Positions 34,358 through 42,452 of a DNA stretch of 64,000 nucleotides are shown in pieces. Source of the DNA: an uncultured Collinsella sp. (GTDB lineage Bacteria; Actinomycetota; Coriobacteriia; Coriobacteriales; Coriobacteriaceae); assembly GCA_900754275.1 (NCBI GenBank), contig CAAECF010000109.1, positions 1-64,000 on the forward strand, in the 5' to 3' direction. The stretch's first letter is position 1. Each line of letters starts with the position of its first letter. Both the position numbers and the translations under genes were made by a program. A model generated the notes under the pieces. It was not told the origin of the DNA and searched no databases. It worked only from the letters and a program-made list of their open reading frames with translations.

Positions 34358-35200
34358 CTAACCCAGCAGCTTATCCAGCGCCACCGCAATGCCGTCTTCG
34401 TTGTTATTGGCGGTCACCATCTGGGCCACGGCCTTAACCTCGTCGACCGCGTTGCCCATGGCAACACCAGTGCCGGCCCACTCAATCATGGACTTGTCGT
34501 TCTGGCCGTCACCAAACGATACGACCTCGCTGGCATCGATACCCAACTTGGACAGGGAGCCCTCGAGCGCGCGAGCCTTATCGATGCCGGGCGCCGTAAA
34601 CTCAAAGTACCAGTCGGCCGTAAACATACCCGAAAGCGTCTGAGTAAAGGGCGCGTACATCTCCTCGTAATGCGCTTGCAGATAGGCCGGGTCTCCCGCG
34701 GTGAGCAATTTGTCCACCGGATAGGCATCTACAACCTCATGGAGGCTCTCGACCTCACGGATCTTAAGGTCGCACGCATCGCGCTCGTATTTGACGATAT
34801 TCTTCTGCGAACCGTCCGGCAGTGTGATCATGCAGCGATACGAGTCCACGACGTGCAGGTCCCGACCGAGCGAGATCATGGGAATCACGTCAAAGTTGCG
34901 CAGGTGATCGAGCAGACGATGCAATTCGTCGACCGGCATGGCCTGGTCAAACAGTACCTCGTCGGTCTGGGCATCGACTACGTGTGCACCGTTAAAGGCC
35001 ACGAGCAGGCCATCATGATTGTGTAGGTCGAGCTCCTGACCAAGGGCGCGAAGGCCCCATGCAGGACGGCCCGAAGCCAGAATGAGCTTGATGCCCGATT
35101 CCTGTGCCGCGAGCAGCTTCTCGCGCGTACGCGGGCTGATGACCTTTTGGTCGTTGGTAAGCGTACCGTCGATATCCATTGCGATGGCTTTGATTGCCAT
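34358..35200 (-). CDS. Cof-type HAD phosphatase
   Basis: A 280-residue HAD-IIB protein: AIAMDIDGTLTNDQK (motif I), LASGRP, and SFGDGQNDKSMIEWAG (motif IV) with a large cap domain. Start ATG 35200 follows GGGAGG with an 8-nt spacer; the frame extends 29 codons upstream without one. Substrates of this group are sugar and nucleotide phosphates. Confidence 0.9.
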   Translation of the reverse strand: MAIKAIAMDIDGTLTNDQKVISPRTREKLLAAQESGIKLILASGRPAWGLRALGQELDLHNHDGLLVAFNGAHVVDAQTDEVLFDQAMPVDELHRLLDHLRNFDVIPMISLGRDLHVVDSYRCMITLPDGSQKNIVKYERDACDLKIREVESLHEVVDAYPVDKLLTAGDPAYLQAHYEEMYAPFTQTLSGMFTADWYFEFTAPGIDKARALEGSLSKLGIDASEVVSFGDGQNDKSMIEWAGTGVAMGNAVDEVKAVAQMVTANNNEDGIAVALDKLLG

Positions 35201-35349
35201 ATATGCCTCCCTGTCATTGAACAGCCTTGTCTGAGCCATCATACAGAACACCCGCGGCGGCGCTGTTTGCAACGGGAAAAATGTCATATTGTCCCGAACA
35301 TGAACGGCGCGTGGTCGTAAAGCTTTATCGCTCAGGTCAAATACGTCTG

Positions 35350-36024
35350 CTAGCGACGCTCATCCGTCGGTGCGCCCTCGACGATCGCGATGCCCGCCGA
35401 TGCACCCAACGCGCTGGCGCCGGCCTCGATGAATGCGCAAGCCTCTTCATAATTATGGATACCGCCCGCAGCCTTGATTGCCACGGCATCGCCGAGCACC
35501 TCGTGCATCAGCCGCACGTCCTCGAGCTTAGCACCGCCATAGCTTCTGCCGGTCGATGTCTTAAGGAATCCCGGCTTAGCCTCCAGCGCAATCTCACAGA
35601 CGCGACGCTTGGCGACATCGTCGCCGTCCAGCTTGCACATCTCGACAATCACCTTGTCAGTGATGCCATGCGCGCGACAAAAATCAGCAATGGCAGTCAT
35701 CTCGCGCTCGATGGCAACAAAATCGCGGTCCTCGACCGACTCCTGATTCAAAACGTAGTCAATCTCGGTAAAGCCGCGCGCAGCGTATTCCTCAAACCTC
35801 GCAAGCTTCTCCTCAAGCGTCATAGTGCCCTGAGGAAAGTCGATAGCGCCGGCAAGGATGATGTCAGAGTCCTCGAGCATGGCGCGACCCGTCTCGTACT
35901 CCTGCAGGTTCGCAAATACGCAGCGGAAGTTGTACCTTAACGCCTTCTCGACATACTGCTCAAACGTGTCCTCGGGGGCATCGATATAGTCGATGTATTT
36001 ATTGATGGGTTTGGCAAACGTCAT
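35350..36024 (-). CDS. deoC: Deoxyribose-phosphate aldolase
   Basis: A 224-residue class I aldolase that splits deoxyribose-5-P into glyceraldehyde-3-P and acetaldehyde. EIDYVLNQESV and the Schiff-base lysine of PGFLKTSTGRSYGGA are present, with IKAAGGIHNYEEACAFIEAGA near the end. AAGGAGG precedes the ATG. The N-terminal half is shorter than usual by only a few residues. Aldol substrates other than deoxyribose-5-P exist in this family, but the DeoC assignment is likely. Confidence 0.86.
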   Translation of the reverse strand: MTFAKPINKYIDYIDAPEDTFEQYVEKALRYNFRCVFANLQEYETGRAMLEDSDIILAGAIDFPQGTMTLEEKLARFEEYAARGFTEIDYVLNQESVEDRDFVAIEREMTAIADFCRAHGITDKVIVEMCKLDGDDVAKRRVCEIALEAKPGFLKTSTGRSYGGAKLEDVRLMHEVLGDAVAIKAAGGIHNYEEACAFIEAGASALGASAGIAIVEGAPTDERR

Positions 36025-36244
36025 GCTGGGCCTCCTTGTTCAGGACCGACAACCAATCCGTGGGTTCACGCGAAAAACCACGTTCAATGTACGCCCGATA
36101 CGCAAGGGCAGCGTCCTCATTCCGACAAGCGGTATGAAATTAGCCTTAAAAGTATATTCATGGACAGCGAATGGCGCCGCACGCGGATGCCGACAGCAAG
36201 ACATCTCCCCCTCTCAATACACCCTCATGCCCATTCAAAATAGC

Positions 36245-36280
36245 AAGGGGCCCGTATCCCAACGGATACGGGCCCCTTTC
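36245..36280. terminator. Perfect GC-rich hairpin, displaced copy of the pgi terminator
   Basis: AAGGGGCCCGTATCC (36245-36259) pairs with GGATACGGGCCCCTT (36264-36278) around CAAC. A near copy lies at 39747-39779 after pgi. Both stand about 26-30 bp from the 32-bp direct repeat, so this one is the original pgi terminator, left behind when the island entered. Confidence 0.8.
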
Positions 36281-36305
36281 GGCCATGACCTATCTCAGCA
36301 ACAAA

Positions 36306-36337
36306 GACTACTTGCGGTGAGCGCGGTAGAACTCGAT
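36306..36337. repeat. 32-bp direct repeat of the pgi 3' end, island end A (putative att site)
   Basis: The 32 bases starting GACTACTTGCGGTGAGCGCG are identical to 39810-39841, where they encode, on the minus strand, the last ten pgi codons (IEFYRAHRK and TAG). Here they are an isolated fragment next to a copy of the pgi terminator. Such a duplication is expected when an element integrates at the 3' end of a gene by site-specific recombination. Confidence 0.82.
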
Positions 36338-36801
36338 CGCACCATCTTATCCGCGCCGGGGCACGTTCGCATAGCGTGGCGCGTGACGGTTGCAAAACCA
36401 CCCCATTTGAAACAAACGCAAAAAAGTACTTGCAAAGACACGTTCCGACATATAAGTTGATAAAAGACCGCCGTTGCGGTTTTAAGTAGATCGAGCATAT
36501 GAAGTTTCAGTTTTTAGCGTGTAAGAGAAAGAAGATCGGCAAAGTACAACCCCAAACGCAATGACAACTTAATGAGGTAACTGCCACATGTGAGGCACCC
36601 AGGGCATTGCTGTCTCGATTTTGAGCACGATGCCTTCCGCCTTGCATGGGCCGTTCCATCCCGCCCCTGCAGCAACTGCCTCACGGGCTCATTGAAAACC
36701 GCATAGCACCCCAACGTCAGCACATCACCCACGGCAAGCACATCACTCACGACAACCAACACATCAACAAACAGCACGAACATCAACCGATTGGAGAAGC
36801 T
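36338..36801 (+). other. Leader region of the island operon
   Basis: A 464-nt non-coding stretch. TTGCAA (36430-36435) and TATAAG (36451-36456) form a possible promoter with a short 15-bp spacer. A small hairpin ACCGC-CGTT-GCGGT followed by TTTAAG is at 36467-36485. Positions about 36715-36800 are an unusual A/C-rich run of CAC/CAA triplets with almost no structure, ending in TTGGAGAAG before the first gene. Confidence 0.45.
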
Positions 36802-37692
36802 ATGACAAACCACCACGCTGAAGACGGCGATAAGAAAAGCATTTTGGATGCCCGCATTGAGCGAGCATATGCAAACGAATATGACGCCGCCTTTGCCGCC
36901 GCGACCATCAAGAACTACGCGTCGCTACCGCTCGCGACGATCTTGGCCGACCACCCTCAACTGCTGAAGCGCTGCACAAGGATCATGGGCGACCCCGACA
37001 TTCGCAAGCTGACAGACCCCTATGCCCCAAAACGCGACAACGATTCGTACGTTCTTACCGTAGGCTGCCTAGCCCATATGCTTACGGCGCTCGACACGAA
37101 ACTCAAGCTCGAATGGGAACCCGACGAGCGTCATGAACTCGAAAGCAAGCGGAACACCCTGCGCACCGCACTGTTCCTTCCGTTGGACGGCCTCAAGCGC
37201 TGCAACGTCGAGCTCAATACACAGGCGCAGCAAAAGCCCGGGACCACGGGGCAGAAAACTCCAAGACCCCATGCGGCCATCGTCGACCGCAACCGATATA
37301 ACCGCATGACCGCGCACTTTTCCGCCGAGGGAGCAGCCATAAGGACGCTGATCGACCTGCTGTGCCTCCTGAGCATCAACGAGCTATTTGAGGGCTATCT
37401 CGCCCTTGTTCCCGCGACGGCACCCAAGTCGGTAGCAAAGATCATCGAGACCTGCAGACGCCAGTTTGAGCGCCATCGCAATGGCAGCGAGATGAACGCC
37501 AGCATCGCGCAGTACTACGCGGCTCATTACAAAAATGACGGATGTGCCCCTATCGAGCATCAGCTGCGGCTCGCCTACACCACGCCCGTCGCAACGCTCC
37601 ATCGCTTTGGAACCCTTGGCGCTTGCGAGCCGCACGGACAGGCAGCCTGCCCCACAACCGAGCTCGATCTCAGGCTCGGACGAACCCTGTAG
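36802..37692 (+). CDS. Island gene 1: protein of unknown function
   Basis: A 296-residue, soluble, mostly helical protein with no recognised domain. It begins MTNHHAEDGDKKSILDARIERAY, has a basic middle (KCGNVE... QQKPGTTGQKTPRPHAAIVDRNRYNR, shown in part) and ends with an RLAYTTPVATLHRFG segment. GGAG precedes ATG 36802 by six bases; the ORF runs upstream through low-complexity leader sequence without an RBS. It is followed by ClpP-like and TraG-like genes in one operon, so it may be an accessory or substrate protein of those two. Confidence 0.7.
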   Translation: MTNHHAEDGDKKSILDARIERAYANEYDAAFAAATIKNYASLPLATILADHPQLLKRCTRIMGDPDIRKLTDPYAPKRDNDSYVLTVGCLAHMLTALDTKLKLEWEPDERHELESKRNTLRTALFLPLDGLKRCNVELNTQAQQKPGTTGQKTPRPHAAIVDRNRYNRMTAHFSAEGAAIRTLIDLLCLLSINELFEGYLALVPATAPKSVAKIIETCRRQFERHRNGSEMNASIAQYYAAHYKNDGCAPIEHQLRLAYTTPVATLHRFGTLGACEPHGQAACPTTELDLRLGRTL

Positions 37693-37755
37693 CCCGCCAG
37701 CCCCTCCGCGGGCAGCGACTCTATTCCGCAACACCACCAACAGAAAGGAGTCCTC

Positions 37756-38373
37756 ATGGACACCAATCATTCCCCCATCATCAGCCCCCTCACCATGCGT
37801 GAATCCGCCCGAGGTATCACGCTCACCAGCATTTACGATGAGATGCTCGCCCGTCGCGAGCTCTTCGTCATGGGAAACATCGAAACCCCGATGGCCCACG
37901 ACCTATGCCAGCAGATCCGCCTGCTCGATGCCACCGACCCCAGCCGCCCCATCACCATATTTGTCGCCAGCGCCGGCGGAAGCGTGCGATCGGGTCTTGC
38001 GATCTATGACGCCATGCGCCTCGCATCGTGCCCTATCCGCACCGTCTGCCTGGAATTCGCCGCGTCCATGGGCGCCGTGATCTTTATGGGCGGCGACGAT
38101 CGCCGTATGGCGCCCCATGCAGAGCTCATGATTCACGACCCGCTGATCCCCCAGGGGGCAGGCGGCTCGGCACTTGCGCTGCAGGAAACCAGCCGGCGTC
38201 TCATGCAGACCCGCAAGACCCTCACGCAAATCCTCTCGGACCGCAGCGGCCTCACGCCCAAGCGCATCCAGTCCCTCACTGCAAAAGACACCTACCTTTC
38301 GGCCGAGCGCGCCGTCGAGCTCGGCTTTGCCCACGAAATCCTCTCGACCACCAAGGAGGTCGCCCATGTCTAA
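37756..38373 (+). CDS. Island gene 2: ClpP-like serine protease
   Basis: A 205-residue protein of the ClpP/crotonase fold: VASAGGSVRSGLAIYDAM (oxyanion region), LEFAASMGAVIFMGGD with the nucleophile Ser, MIHDPLIPQGAGGSA with the His, and a KDTYLSAERAVELGFAHEIL Asp and handle region. AAAGGAGTCCTC precedes the ATG. Unlike the housekeeping ClpP no clpX is near; instead it overlaps a VirD4-like ATPase gene, as seen in some conjugative elements. Its role there is unknown. Confidence 0.85.
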   Translation: MDTNHSPIISPLTMRESARGITLTSIYDEMLARRELFVMGNIETPMAHDLCQQIRLLDATDPSRPITIFVASAGGSVRSGLAIYDAMRLASCPIRTVCLEFAASMGAVIFMGGDDRRMAPHAELMIHDPLIPQGAGGSALALQETSRRLMQTRKTLTQILSDRSGLTPKRIQSLTAKDTYLSAERAVELGFAHEILSTTKEVAHV

Positions 38374-39670
38374 CCTCGCCAGCCGCCTCGCCGCATCTGA
38401 GTCCGCATCGTCCACCATCCTCGCCAAGGATCGAACGCTTTCCTGCGACACCCGCCAAACGGGACTCAACAACAACGCACTTGTAATCGGCCCCTCGGGA
38501 GCCGGCAAGACCCGAAACGTCCTCAAGCCCAACCTGCTGCAAATGAACGCAAGCTACATCGTGCTCGACACCAAAGGCACGCTCTGTCGCGAAGTGGGAC
38601 CCGTGCTGGCAGCCCACGGTTACCGCGTGCAATGTCTCAACTTCGCCGACCTCAACACCGTCCCGGCCCTTGCGCCCGGCATCGAGCGCTGCGGCTACAA
38701 CCCCCTGAGGCACATTCGCCGCAAGGCGGACGGCAGGCCCAACCAGCAGGACATCCTCTCGGTGGCAAAGGCCATCTGCCCCATCGAGGACAACAACCAG
38801 CCTTTTTGGGATCATGCGGTGGCAAACCTGCTGTCGTGTCTTATCGCCTACGTCACCGAACAGCTACCCGCCGACGAGCAGACGATCAGCTCGGTCATCA
38901 AGCTGATCGAGCACCTGCAGGACGGTGCCACGGCCCGATTGTTTGACGATCTGATCACGACCGACCCCCAAAGCTATGCCCTCTCGCTATGGCGGCGCTA
39001 CGCCATTACGCAAAATGCCGAGCGCATGCACGCGAGCATCGTCGGCATCCTTGCCGAAAAGGTCATGTGTCTGGGATTCGACGGTGCGGCACAGCTCTAT
39101 CGTGAGTGCCATCAGGTGGACTTCGCTTCCATGGGACACACCCCCTGCGCCCTGTTTGTAACCGTAAGCGATATTGACCGCAATCTCGATCCGCTGACCG
39201 GCCTCTTTATTACGCAGGCGTTTATGGGCCTCATTCGCGAAGCCGATAGGCAGCCCGACGGCAGCCTGCCCGTGCCCGTGCGCTTTATGCTCGATGACTT
39301 CGCAAATCTGCAGATCCCCCAGATCGACAACGTGCTCTCGATTATCCGAAGCCGCAACATCTGGGCAACGCTGCTATTGCAGTCGACCAACCAGCTCGAT
39401 GCGCTCTACGGCGAGGCGCGAGCTCGCTCCATCATGGGCAACTGCGACACGCATCTGGTGCTGGCGTTCCAGGATCCCGAGAGCGCCCGGGTGTTTTCCG
39501 ACCGCGCCGACGCACTGCCCAGCACGCTCATGGCGACGCCGATCGATCGCTCGTGGCTCTTTGTACGCGGTCGCACTCCCGAACAGGTCGAGCGCTTTAG
39601 GCTCGAAGACCATCCGCTCTACGGGGAGCTGCCCGAAGCGCAGCGAGACCATGCGGAGGCCGAGATCTAG
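38366..39670 (+). CDS. Island gene 3: TraG/VirD4-like coupling ATPase without membrane domain
   Basis: A 434-residue ATPase. Walker A is GPSGAGKTRNVLKPN, Walker B VRFMLDDFAN, and ATLLLQSTNQLDALYG plus CDTHLVLAFQD match the conserved TraG/TraD/VirD4 region. The N-terminal transmembrane segments normally anchoring such proteins are absent, so it would be soluble. ATG 38366 overlaps the ClpP-like stop and follows AAGGAGG. The relaxase and the rest of a type IV secretion system are not in the window, so it is a remnant or a different use of the ATPase. Confidence 0.85.
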   Translation: MSNLASRLAASESASSTILAKDRTLSCDTRQTGLNNNALVIGPSGAGKTRNVLKPNLLQMNASYIVLDTKGTLCREVGPVLAAHGYRVQCLNFADLNTVPALAPGIERCGYNPLRHIRRKADGRPNQQDILSVAKAICPIEDNNQPFWDHAVANLLSCLIAYVTEQLPADEQTISSVIKLIEHLQDGATARLFDDLITTDPQSYALSLWRRYAITQNAERMHASIVGILAEKVMCLGFDGAAQLYRECHQVDFASMGHTPCALFVTVSDIDRNLDPLTGLFITQAFMGLIREADRQPDGSLPVPVRFMLDDFANLQIPQIDNVLSIIRSRNIWATLLLQSTNQLDALYGEARARSIMGNCDTHLVLAFQDPESARVFSDRADALPSTLMATPIDRSWLFVRGRTPEQVERFRLEDHPLYGELPEAQRDHAEAEI

Positions 39671-39746
39671 GCGCAGGGTTCTCGCAGCGCGCGGCGCCCC
39701 GGCGATGTTCCGCAAGGGCCGTGCGCCCCGGGACCACGGCAAAGCA

Positions 39747-39779
39747 AAGGGGCCCGCATCCGATAGGATACGGGCCCCT
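39747..39779. terminator. Hairpin between the island and pgi
   Basis: AAAGGGGCCCGCATCC pairs with GGATACGGGCCCC (one G-T pair). It is a near copy of 36245-36280 and would terminate both pgi (minus) and the island operon (plus). Confidence 0.82.
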
Positions 39780-39809
39780 GACTATAAGGCGCGATGCGTT
39801 AACAGCAGC

Positions 39810-39841
39810 GACTACTTGCGGTGAGCGCGGTAGAACTCGAT
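39810..39841. repeat. 32-bp direct repeat at the pgi 3' end, island end B (putative att site)
   Basis: Identical to 36306-36337. It covers the last ten codons of pgi including the stop, so the intact gene was restored by the element's copy. Confidence 0.82.
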
Positions 39842-41506
39842 GAGCGCCTGGGTCGAAGCGTCCTGCTCGGCCTTGGCGGCGTCGTCGTGGAAGGCCGGGG
39901 TGATCTGCTTGGCAAGCTGCTTGCCCAGCTCGACGCCCCACTGGTCGTAGGAGTCAATGCCCCAGACCGTGCCCTCGACAAACGTGATGTGCTCGTACAG
40001 GGCGATGAGCTCGCCGAGTGCGAACGGGGTCAGCGTGTCGCCGAAGATCGAGGTCGTCGGACGGTTGCCCTCAAAGCAGCGGGCCGGGACGATCTGCTCG
40101 GGCGTACCCTCGGCACGAACCTCGTCGGCCGTCTTACCAAAGGCGAGTGCCTTGGTCTGGGCCAGGAAGTTGCCCAAGAACAGCTCGTGCACGTCCTGAC
40201 CGCTGTCGGTCGCAGGGTTGGCAGTGTTGGCGAAAGCGATAAAGTCGGCCGGAACCACCACGGTGCCCTGGTGCAGCAGCTGGTAGAAGGCGTGCTGACC
40301 GTTGGTGCCGGGCTCGCCCCAGAAGATCTCACCGGTGTCGGAGGTCACAGCGCTGCCGTCCCAGCGGACATGCTTGCCGTTGGACTCCATGGTGAGCTGC
40401 TGCAGGTAGGCCGGGAAACGGTGCAGATACTGGCAGTACGGAAGCACGGCGTGGCTCTTGGAACCGAAGAAGTTGACGTACCAGACGTTGAGCAGGCCCA
40501 TCAGCGCGACGGCGTTGTTCTCGAGCGGGGTGTTGCAGAAGTACTCGTCGATGGCATGGAAGCCCTCGAGGAACTGCTGGAAGCGCTCGGGGCCGAGCAC
40601 GACGATCAGCGACAGGCCCACGGCGGAGTCGACGGAGTAGCGGCCGCCGACCCAGTTCCAGAAGCCGAAGGCGTTGGCGGGGTCGATGCCGAAGGCCTCG
40701 ACCTTCTCGAGTGCGGTGGAAACGGCGACGAAGTGCTTTGCCACGGCCTCGGCGTTCTGCTCATCGGAGCCGTCGATGGCGCCCTGAGCCTTGAGCTGCT
40801 CGAGCATCCAGGTCTTGACTTCGCGGGCGTTGGTGAGGGTCTCGAGCGTGGTGAAGGTCTTGGAGACGATGATCACGAGCGTGGTCTCGGGATCCAAACC
40901 CTTGAGCTTCTCGGCCTGATCGTTGGGGTCGATGTTGGAGATGTAGCGGCAGTCGATACCGGCGTCGGCGTAGGGACGCAGGGCCTCGTAGGCCATGACC
41001 GGGCCCAGATCGGAGCCGCCGATGCCGATGGACACCAGGTGCTCGATCTTCTTACCGCTTACGCCCTTCCACTCACCGGAGCGCACGCGCTCGGCGAAGG
41101 CATACATGCGGTCGAGGACCTCGTGCACGTCGGCGACGACATCCTGGCCGTCAACGATGAGCTGGCCCTTCTCGCTTGCCGGACGGCGAAGCGCGGTGTG
41201 CAGAACAGCGCGGTCCTCGGTGGTGTTGATGTGCTCGCCGGAGAACATGGCGTCGCGGCGCTCCTCGAGCTTCACCTCGCGGGCAAGATCGCACAGCAGC
41301 TTGACGGTCTCATCGGTCACCAGGTTCTTGGACAGGTCAAAGTGCAGGTCACCAGCGTCAAAGCTCAGCTTGTTCACACGCTCGGGATCGGCAGCGAACC
41401 AGGCCTTGAGGTCGATGCCCTCGGCCTCGAGCTTCTCCTGATGGGCCTCGAGCGCCTTCCAAGCGGCGGTCGACGTAGCGTCGATAGGTGCGGCAACAGT
41501 TGCCAT
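39812..41506 (-). CDS. pgi: Glucose-6-phosphate isomerase
   Basis: A 564-residue glycolytic enzyme: [10 protein letters not shown], the sugar-binding [25 protein letters not shown], and the C-terminal [17 protein letters not shown] signature with the catalytic lysine. GAGGAGG precedes ATG 41506; the frame goes on nine codons upstream. The 3' end lies in the direct repeat of the island. Typical length and complete motifs. Confidence 0.95.
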   Translation of the reverse strand: MATVAAPIDATSTAAWKALEAHQEKLEAEGIDLKAWFAADPERVNKLSFDAGDLHFDLSKNLVTDETVKLLCDLAREVKLEERRDAMFSGEHINTTEDRAVLHTALRRPASEKGQLIVDGQDVVADVHEVLDRMYAFAERVRSGEWKGVSGKKIEHLVSIGIGGSDLGPVMAYEALRPYADAGIDCRYISNIDPNDQAEKLKGLDPETTLVIIVSKTFTTLETLTNAREVKTWMLEQLKAQGAIDGSDEQNAEAVAKHFVAVSTALEKVEAFGIDPANAFGFWNWVGGRYSVDSAVGLSLIVVLGPERFQQFLEGFHAIDEYFCNTPLENNAVALMGLLNVWYVNFFGSKSHAVLPYCQYLHRFPAYLQQLTMESNGKHVRWDGSAVTSDTGEIFWGEPGTNGQHAFYQLLHQGTVVVPADFIAFANTANPATDSGQDVHELFLGNFLAQTKALAFGKTADEVRAEGTPEQIVPARCFEGNRPTTSIFGDTLTPFALGELIALYEHITFVEGTVWGIDSYDQWGVELGKQLAKQITPAFHDDAAKAEQDASTQALIEFYRAHRK

Positions 41507-41634
41507 AAAGTCCTCCTCAGCATACGGGCACACACCTCCATGCGCCCGGATAATCAGATGCCCCTATTCTAGCGCAGGTCAAGACCGTAATCAGCGAGCG
41601 TTGCCAATCCGCCCCCAAACGGCGACCGACCAAA

Positions 41635-41694
41635 AAGGGACAGGTTTATTTTGGCAGGTCAAACGCTTTACCAACCAAAATAAACCTGTCCCTT
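41635..41694. repeat. 20-bp perfect inverted repeat of the GGGACAGGTT family
   Basis: AAGGGACAGGTTTATTTTGG (41635-41654) is the exact reverse complement of 41675-41694, with a 20-nt loop. Parts recur at 23-46 and 42366-42380, and a GGGGACAGGTT is at 13284-13294. It lies beyond the 41706 gene (minus) and could end its transcript, but the repetition marks it as a dispersed element. Confidence 0.75.
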
Positions 41695-41705
41695 CCTGGC
41701 AGGTA

Positions 41706-42281
41706 TTAGGCCGCGGCGCACACGCTGCCGAGCAACTCGCGCAGAGGAGACCCAATGCCCTCAAGCAGTTCGGGAGCGATAATGGCAAAAACGGGAACCT
41801 CGCCGGCTCCCACGACGGCAGGCACTTTGCCCTCCGAGACAATACATCCATAAGGGACAAAACCGTCTTCGCCGGCATCGAGCGCCGCCATGCGACGCGC
41901 GAGTTCGCGCGCAAAGCCGGCGGTATCGGCATCGCCGATCGCCAGGACAAAGTCCACGCCTTCGTCGGTCGCCAGGGCTACGGCCTCATCGACCAAATCG
42001 TCTCCCCCGTCGCCCCCGACCAAGCCGCAGCGAAAAAGCACGCGTTCGAGCAGAGCTCGATCAAGCGAGCCGAGCGCCGCCGAGACGAGCTCATCGTGCG
42101 TATGTTTGTCACCGCCCAACACGACCAGCGCCTTGGTGCCACCGTAGTGAGCGACCAATCGTCCGCACCAGCGAGCCACGTCTCCATCCGCAACAAGGCG
42201 CGTCGGCATACCAAACCCATAATTGACCATCTTTTCCACAACCCTTCCGTGCGTATAGGCGGTATCGATCGTTAGGCTCAT
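41706..42281 (-). CDS. Iron-alcohol-dehydrogenase-like N-terminal domain protein (truncated)
   Basis: A 191-residue protein. VNYGFGMPTRLVADGDVARWCGRLVAHYGGTKALVVLGGD (shown by ends) resembles the N-terminal nucleotide-binding half of iron-dependent alcohol dehydrogenases, but the metal-binding C-terminal domain with its His cluster is absent; the frame ends soon after a weak domain boundary. It may be a degenerate or specialised paralogue. The ATG at 42281 has no good RBS; the ATG 17 codons on follows GGAAAAG. Confidence 0.55.
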   Translation of the reverse strand: MSLTIDTAYTHGRVVEKMVNYGFGMPTRLVADGDVARWCGRLVAHYGGTKALVVLGGDKHTHDELVSAALGSLDRALLERVLFRCGLVGGDGGDDLVDEAVALATDEGVDFVLAIGDADTAGFARELARRMAALDAGEDGFVPYGCIVSEGKVPAVVGAGEVPVFAIIAPELLEGIGSPLRELLGSVCAAA

Positions 42282-42365
42282 GCTACGAAGCGAGCTTTTC
42301 CGAGCTGTTTCGCGCTCTTTAGGGCTGCGTTAAAAACCCGATGCAGCCGCACGACCATACCCGCC

Positions 42366-42440
42366 AAAAAGGGACAGGTTTTGACGGTGTCTGGTCGAGC
42401 GGGTATTATCGAACAGGTATTCGATAAGAACATGTGTTTG
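42366..42440 (+). promoter_or_regulatory. SOS-type promoter with two LexA-like boxes
   Basis: TTGACG (42381-42386), a 17-bp spacer and TATTAT (42404-42409) make an almost ideal promoter. TCGAACAGGTATTCGA at 42409-42424 and AGAACATGTGTTTG at 42427-42440 both fit the CGAAC-N4-GTTCG pattern of Gram-positive LexA sites and cover the start point. A GGGACAGGTT word lies upstream. Confidence 0.7.
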
Positions 42441-42452
42441 ATGGGAGGACGC

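Noticed and set aside
36306..36337. Pseudogene of pgi
   Set aside because: Only ten codons are duplicated, better explained as an attachment-site repeat.
36295..36498. 67-codon minus-strand frame at the island end
   Set aside because: Lies across the direct repeat and the leader; no RBS or family.
39821..41572. 583-codon plus-strand frame opposite pgi
   Set aside because: Antisense shadow of a fully conserved pgi gene.
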